Below are positions 7,213 through 9,994 of a DNA stretch of 9,994 nucleotides, in pieces. The notes below the pieces were generated by a model. That model had not been told where the DNA came from. It saw nothing but the letters and a program-made list of their open reading frames with translations, and did not search any database. A program made the position numbers and the translations under genes. The first letter of the stretch is position 1, and each line of letters begins with the position of its first letter. Source of the DNA: Thermoplasmatota archaeon (lineage in GTDB: Archaea; Thermoplasmatota; Penumbrarchaeia; Penumbrarchaeales; Penumbrarchaeaceae); contig JAUVCY010000036.1 in the NCBI GenBank assembly GCA_030595585.1, forward strand, positions 1-9,994. Direction: 5' to 3'.

Positions 7213-7563
7213 CTAGAACGTCAGGACCTCGTATCCCTCCTCAAGATAACGGGAGATGCTTGGGTGCCCCATCATCTCTCCACATACCGGAAGGTCCTGT
7301 TCCACTGCAGAGTCGAGCGTACCCATTTTGTTGGCACACGCTTTGCATACGCACTCGATCAATCCAGCATTCTTTACTTTTTGATAGAGCCCGTTGAGCG
7401 GATGAGATGTATCATTCAGCGATCCAAGCAGTTTCGTAGCGCTTCCCTCGATAACCAGCCTCACGTCGTATCCTTTCTCCTTCATATCAAGGGAGTTCAG
7501 CAATACGTGTACAATGCAGTTCGGGTCCCCGTTGAAAGCAAATAATGCTACTTTTCTTATCAT
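7213..7563 (-). CDS. DsrE-like small cysteine-rich protein
   Basis: The product is 116 residues, the size of single-domain DsrE/DsrF-like (YchN-fold) proteins. The start MIRKVALFAFNGDP followed by HVLLNSLDMKEKGYDVRLVIEGSAT is the usual first beta-alpha-beta of these folds, and GYEVLTF closes the protein. It has five cysteines: Cys16, a cluster Cys71-x-Cys73-x2-Cys76, and Cys94. DsrE relatives often carry a reactive cysteine and act as sulfur carriers or in multi-subunit sulfurtransferases, but these cysteines are not at positions that let me assign that role, so function is unknown. ATG at 7563 has AGGGGT six bases upstream and a TATA box beyond. It lies between the repeat array and iorA on the same strand and may or may not be linked to iorAB. 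Confidence 0.72.
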   Translation of the reverse strand: MIRKVALFAFNGDPNCIVHVLLNSLDMKEKGYDVRLVIEGSATKLLGSLNDTSHPLNGLYQKVKNAGLIECVCKACANKMGTLDSAVEQDLPVCGEMMGHPSISRYLEEGYEVLTF

Positions 7564-7596
7564 ATCAATACCCCTGCTGTAATTGAACGCTATTGT

Positions 7597-7604
7597 GATA
7601 TATC
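7597..7604 (-). promoter_or_regulatory. TATA box of the DsrE-like gene
   Basis: GATATATC at 7604-7597, preceded on the minus strand by GAGAAACT, resembles BRE plus TATA. The predicted start near 7575 would give a leader of only about a dozen bases, still long enough for the AGGGGT ribosome site at 7574-7569. Confidence 0.5.
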
Positions 7605-7675
7605 AGTTTCTCGGCATCCGATAGAATTCAAAGATAGTAACCCTCATATCATCTTATTTCAATTGGACCAAAGAT

Positions 7676-7835
7676 GGCTGTGATCTTTGACAAAGAATGT
7701 AATTGACGATATTTCTTTGTCAAAGGTCAAACGAAAACCGATGCTGAACCTATATCAACAGTTTTCGTTGAATATAATCTTCATCTAGCACCACATTCTG
7801 CAGCATTAATTAATCGACGAAAGATCAGAGAGGAG
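7676..7835. repeat. Tandem repeat unit 1 (160 bp), tRNA-Leu-associated
   Basis: This is the outer unit of a two-copy array. It starts with GGCTGTGAT (7676-7684), a 9-base match to the tRNA-Leu gene's T-arm/acceptor junction read on the plus strand. It then has the variable hairpin, followed by a core (7729-7800) identical to unit 2 except for one base, and a less conserved tail to 7822 with four more differences. The last 13 bases (7823-7835) are unlike unit 2. No open frame of note is present. The preceding 7564-7675 holds only the promoter of the DsrE-like gene. Confidence 0.9.
7681..7769 (+). ncRNA. Candidate structured element in unit 1 (two abutting hairpins)
   Basis: The first stem pairs 7681-7697 with 7713-7729: 17 pairs, one of them T-G. 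The second, AACGAAAAC (7730-7738) with GTTTTCGTT (7761-7769), begins at the very next base, so the helices could stack. Transcription is not shown; the plus strand is preferred because the single wobble would be an A-C mismatch on the other strand. It could equally act as DNA. Confidence 0.45.
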
Positions 7836-7840
7836 GGCTG

Positions 7841-7929
7841 TGATGTTTCAAAATGTATGTTAGCGACGATAAGCCATTTTGAAACATTAAACGAAAACCG
7901 ATGCTGAATCTATATCAACAGTTTTCGTT
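7841..7929 (+). ncRNA. Candidate structured element in unit 2 (two abutting hairpins)
   Basis: The first stem pairs 7841-7855 with 7875-7889: 15 pairs, one of them G-T. The second stem is identical to that of unit 1 (7890-7898 with 7921-7929). Compared with unit 1, four first-stem pairs are changed on both sides with pairing kept. A TATA-like ATTAATTAAT at about 7805-7814 would place a plus-strand start near 7834, just before the element; this is speculative. Confidence 0.45.
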
Positions 7930-7947
7930 GAATATAATCTTCATCTA

Positions 7948-7994
7948 GCACCACATTCTGTAGCAATGAATAATCGACGAAAAGAATGTGGTGC
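7948..7994. repeat. 12-bp inverted repeat of the tRNA-Leu 3' terminus
   Basis: GCACCACATTCT (7948-7959) is a perfect inverse of AGAATGTGGTGC (7983-7994), spaced by 23 bases. The right arm is the end of the tRNA gene (G71 to A76) plus six trailer bases. In a minus-strand precursor it would fold the tRNA tail and trailer into a hairpin. Unit 1 keeps the left arm (7788-7799) but has lost or never had the partner. Confidence 0.85.
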
Positions 7995-8075
7995 GAGGGC
8001 TGTGATTTGAACACAGGAACCACTAAGGACTAGACCCTCAATCTAGCGCCGTTGACCAAGCTAAGCTACCCTCGC
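7989..8075 (-). tRNA. tRNA-Leu (anticodon GAG), type II, CCA encoded
   Basis: The minus strand folds into a full cloverleaf. The acceptor GCGAGGG (8075-8069) pairs with CCCTCGC (7999-7993), then comes discriminator A (7992) and an encoded CCA (7991-7989). The anticodon stem CTAGA/TCTAG encloses the loop TTGAGGG, with anticodon GAG at 8039-8037, reading CUC and CUU leucine codons. A 13-base variable region and the T arm CTGTG-TTCAAAT-CACAG follow; the long variable arm and A73 fit leucine. No intron is seen. T-rich CATTCTTTTC immediately after the CCA may end transcription. It lies 64 bases after rpoD on the same strand, a neighbourhood seen in other euryarchaea. Confidence 0.95.
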
Positions 8076-8108
8076 ACTGATTGGTGTTTTTTGCGTATGA
8101 TATCTCCC

Positions 8109-8117
8109 GAATAAAGG
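8109..8117 (-). promoter_or_regulatory. Candidate TATA box for tRNA-Leu
   Basis: CCTTTATTC (8117-8109) on the minus strand lies about 35-40 bases upstream of the tRNA 5' end, suitable for a short 5' leader. It is a weak match; co-transcription with rpoD is the alternative. Confidence 0.35.
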
Positions 8118-8139
8118 GATCTCGGAAGGAGGTGAACAT

Positions 8140-8988
8140 TCAAGATTTCTTCTCGTCCAGGCCGGAGATCTGGTCCCTGAACTCATCGTATTTTCCTGCG
8201 AGGAGGTTCAGTGCGTATTCCAGAGCATCCTTTGCTTTCACGGACCCATCGGTCTCGAATGAGAAGATGAACTTGTCATCCCTTCCCGCGACATCAAACT
8301 TCGGCTCCGGGCCTGCGTTATTTGCTTCCAGCGTCTGAACGCATTTGTGGCAGAGGTCGACGTGGTCCAGGTTCTCGGCGATGAAGGTCTTATCCTCTGC
8401 ATCCCATATCCCGTATTTGTTCTCGGGGTCCTTGTGGTTCATGCTGGAGAGAAAGAGCTTTGGGAAATATTTGTACCCGCAGACCGTAACCGGCTGCCAC
8501 TTGGCATGATCCTTGCCCGTTCCCAGGATCGCTGTAGCGTAGACGAGAAGCGCCTGCTTCTCCTTCAATTTCACTATGGGTATCAACTCCTCCTTGACGC
8601 GGAGGGTCACATCCCCGAGAGGCTGAAGGTCGCCGGAAAACACCGTACATGGTCCTTTCTTGTTCATGACGTATATGATCGTACAGTGAGGACAACCGGA
8701 ACCGTCACATTCACATTGGTCCCTGAAGGTGAAGTCCTTTAGTTCGGTCGGGATGGGGACGAGTGCCATTCTGTGGGCGATGATCTCATCGAACAGGGCT
8801 GAGCTGGAGTCATATTCGTTCCCCTGCTCGTCCCTTATCGGGCCCATGTGGAACTCCACCTCATCTATAGCCATCTTGGGGACATCTGATATTAGGGTCC
8901 TCCTGATCGCATTGACTACATCCGGGGACGTTCCCTCTACAACGAATGAACATCTCCGGTCCGTTAGCTCCCTCACCGTCAATATCAT
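8140..8988 (-). CDS. rpoD: DNA-directed RNA polymerase subunit D (Rpo3)
   Basis: The archaeal counterpart of bacterial alpha and eukaryotic Rpb3; it dimerises with subunit L to nucleate polymerase assembly. From ATG at 8988 it has 282 residues. This start is preferred over the in-frame ATG at 9033 because GGAGG (9000-8996) precedes it, MILTVREL is the expected N-terminus, and the longer form would overlap rps11 by 44 bases. VVNAIRRTLISDVPKMAIDEVEF is the alpha-motif 1 region. Cys92-x-Cys94-x4-Cys99-x2-Cys102 matches the Rpb3 zinc loop. The inserted domain, which carries [4Fe-4S] ferredoxin motifs in many archaea, here has only Cys170, Cys213 and Cys216, without a recognisable cluster motif. 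It starts one base after the rps11 stop, so it is part of that operon. Confidence 0.96.
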   Translation of the reverse strand: MILTVRELTDRRCSFVVEGTSPDVVNAIRRTLISDVPKMAIDEVEFHMGPIRDEQGNEYDSSSALFDEIIAHRMALVPIPTELKDFTFRDQCECDGSGCPHCTIIYVMNKKGPCTVFSGDLQPLGDVTLRVKEELIPIVKLKEKQALLVYATAILGTGKDHAKWQPVTVCGYKYFPKLFLSSMNHKDPENKYGIWDAEDKTFIAENLDHVDLCHKCVQTLEANNAGPEPKFDVAGRDDKFIFSFETDGSVKAKDALEYALNLLAGKYDEFRDQISGLDEKKS

Positions 8989-8989
8989 C

Positions 8990-9376
8990 TCAGACCCTCC
9001 GGCCTCTTTTTCCACCCTTGGGTTTCGTTCCATCGTGTGGGACAGGGGTGACGTCCTCTATCCTGCCTATCCTCAGTCCCGCCCTGGAGAGCGATCTGAT
9101 GACCCCCTGTGCGCCGGGTCCGGGGGACGTTGGTCCATTCCCTCCGGGGGCCCTGACCTTGATATGTATGTTGGTTACCCCCTTCTCCTTGGCCCTGTCG
9201 GCGATCAGCTCACCAGCACGCATTGCAGCGTACGGTGATGCCTCGTCCTTTGCGGCCTTGACGACCATTCCACCGGTGGCCTTTGCAATGGTCTCGGCTC
9301 CGGTGAGGTCAGTAAGTGTGATCAATATATTGTTGTAGGACGCGTAGATATGACAGACTCCCCATTTCTCGGACAT
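8990..9376 (-). CDS. rps11: 30S ribosomal protein S11 (uS11)
   Basis: A small-subunit platform protein that binds 16S rRNA near the mRNA exit. It is 128 residues, normal for archaea. The N-terminal GVCHIYASYNNILITLTDLTG, the middle AKDEASPYAAMRAGE, the glycine/proline loop VRAPGGNGPTSPGPGAQ and the basic tail ending GGKRGRRV are all family signatures. ATG at 9376 overlaps the TAA of rps4 by one base (TAATG), with GGTGAG as ribosome site; rpoD follows after one base. Gene order and overlaps indicate a single transcription unit with rps4 and rpoD. Confidence 0.97.
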   Translation of the reverse strand: MSEKWGVCHIYASYNNILITLTDLTGAETIAKATGGMVVKAAKDEASPYAAMRAGELIADRAKEKGVTNIHIKVRAPGGNGPTSPGPGAQGVIRSLSRAGLRIGRIEDVTPVPHDGTKPKGGKRGRRV

Positions 9377-9984
9377 TATTTCTCACCTTCCTCTACTTTT
9401 GGAGCTTCTATCGTTATCTTCTGTTCCACCTGTGAAGGAATGGCCTCCTCGGAAGGCGCAGTTCCCTTCGGCCTCATCGGATGCAGCTCCGATGAATATG
9501 GGGAGGCAGCCTCGTACTCGATGAACCCCTCCTCGAACCTGTTGACCAACAGGCCGGGGATGGTGACCCTCCTGTCCTTCAGGATGATATGTCCGTGATT
9601 GATCATCTGTCTTGCCTGTTTTGGGGTCTGGGCCAGCCCTTTGGTGTACACCAGGGACTGAAGCCTGCGAGAGAAGACCATTTCCACATCTATGGTAAGC
9701 ACATCCTTGAGTGGTGCTCCCTCTGATAGGAAACCGAGCTTATGGCATCTCTTGAGAAGCAGTCCGGTCTCCTTCTGAGCCTGTTCGTTACCGGTCCTGT
9801 TCATGGCCTGCAGGCCGACAGCCTGCTTTCTCAGCCTCCTGAGGTAGGACTGGGCTTTCCAGACCTCCCTCTTGTTCTTGAGGCCGTATTTGACCATGAG
9901 CCCTTTTTCCTCTTTGATCCTTTCGCCCTGCCAAGGGTGAGAGGGAGTTTCGTATCTTTTCTTCAGCTTCTTTGGATCTCCCAT
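9376..9984 (-). CDS. rps4: 30S ribosomal protein S4 (uS4)
   Basis: A primary 16S rRNA-binding protein that helps nucleate the small subunit. MGDPKKLKKRYETPSHPW at the N-terminus is the archaeal form. The S4 RNA-binding domain covers about residues 105-150 (RRLQSLVYTKGLAQTPKQA, then INHGHIILKDRRV). With 202 residues it carries an acidic, Glu-rich C-terminal tail of some 30 residues beyond the conserved part. ATG at 9984 is ten bases from the window edge; a TAA (9988-9986) in those bases could be the stop of the preceding gene, usually rps13, but cannot be confirmed. Confidence 0.96.
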   Translation of the reverse strand: MGDPKKLKKRYETPSHPWQGERIKEEKGLMVKYGLKNKREVWKAQSYLRRLRKQAVGLQAMNRTGNEQAQKETGLLLKRCHKLGFLSEGAPLKDVLTIDVEMVFSRRLQSLVYTKGLAQTPKQARQMINHGHIILKDRRVTIPGLLVNRFEEGFIEYEAASPYSSELHPMRPKGTAPSEEAIPSQVEQKITIEAPKVEEGEK

Positions 9985-9994
9985 GATTAAACCC

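Larger units (their letters stand above)
7836..7997. repeat. Tandem repeat unit 2 (162 bp), ending in the tRNA-Leu 3' end
   Basis: Same layout as unit 1 with the core at 7889-7960, exactly 160 bases away. The junction GAGGGCTGTGAT (7833-7844) repeats twelve bases of the tRNA gene (7995-8006). The unit's right end is the real tRNA-Leu 3' end with its CCA, so the array is anchored on the tRNA gene. The arrangement recalls the E. coli tyrT repeats, where each repeat carries a piece of the tRNA 3' end. Confidence 0.9.

Noticed and set aside
7201..7545. Plus-strand open frame of 114 codons opposite the DsrE-like gene
   Set aside because: The minus frame has a promoter, ribosome site and family-like sequence; the plus frame has none.
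7681..7910. C/D box small RNAs
   Set aside because: GTGATGT and CTGA resemble C and D boxes, but the intervening sequence is a long perfect hairpin rather than guide sequence and no D'/C' pair is visible.
7681..7929. Integron attC sites or cassette array
   Set aside because: No coding cassette between the hairpins, the core triplets do not match attC boxes convincingly, and no integrase is present.
7676..7997. CRISPR array
   Set aside because: Only two long (~160 bp) units with internal hairpins; no short repeats with unique spacers and no cas genes.
8140..9033. Longer rpoD start at 9033
   Set aside because: The ATG at 8988 has a Shine-Dalgarno and the conserved N-terminus; the extra 15 residues overlap the end of rps11.
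8729..9338. Overlapping plus-strand open frames across rpoD and rps11
   Set aside because: They are antisense to clearly identified core genes and have no ribosome sites or recognisable content.

Overview
The window looks archaeal, most likely a euryarchaeote; Thermoplasmatota is my best guess from style, not proof. The ribosomal/RNA polymerase block reads rps4-rps11-rpoD with archaeal protein types, followed by a type II tRNA-Leu. Promoters look like TATA boxes at archaeal spacing, ferredoxin-dependent indolepyruvate oxidoreductase is present, and a large sequon-rich surface protein is encoded. Strong Shine-Dalgarno sequences and ATGA/TAATG stop-start overlaps show compact operons.

Layout: (1) 1-1516, plus strand: the 3' part of queA overlapping a bacterial-type tgt, the last two signature steps of queuosine tRNA modification. 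(2) 1517-1754: AT-rich spacer with a clear TATA promoter. (3) 1755-4322, plus: an 855-residue membrane-anchored surface protein with Ig/cadherin-like modules, about 26 N-glycosylation sequons and a C-terminal zinc ribbon behind the single membrane anchor. It ends in a strong intrinsic-type terminator. (4) 4323-4503: convergent gap carrying terminators for both strands. (5) 7133-4504, minus: iorA-iorB, indolepyruvate:ferredoxin oxidoreductase. (6) 7563-7213, minus: a small DsrE-like protein. (7) 7676-7997: two tandem ~160-bp non-coding repeats abutting the tRNA 3' end. (8) 9984-7989, minus: rps4, rps11, rpoD and tRNA-Leu(GAG).

The most unusual part is the repeat array. Each unit starts with a short copy of the tRNA-Leu 3' end and contains two directly abutting hairpins. 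The distal hairpin is nearly invariant. The proximal one differs between the two copies at many positions, yet pairing is kept: four pairs are changed on both sides and two more are kept through G-U wobble, while the 72 bases that follow differ at only one base. The wobbles fit an RNA read from the plus strand, antisense to the tRNA. This suggests a structured RNA or a DNA hairpin element that changes its stem while keeping it paired.

Other points of note are the bacterial-type queuosine gene pair next to archaeal core genes, an IorA whose first iron-sulfur motif lacks one cysteine, and a surface protein whose only cysteines form the zinc ribbon on the predicted cytoplasmic side.
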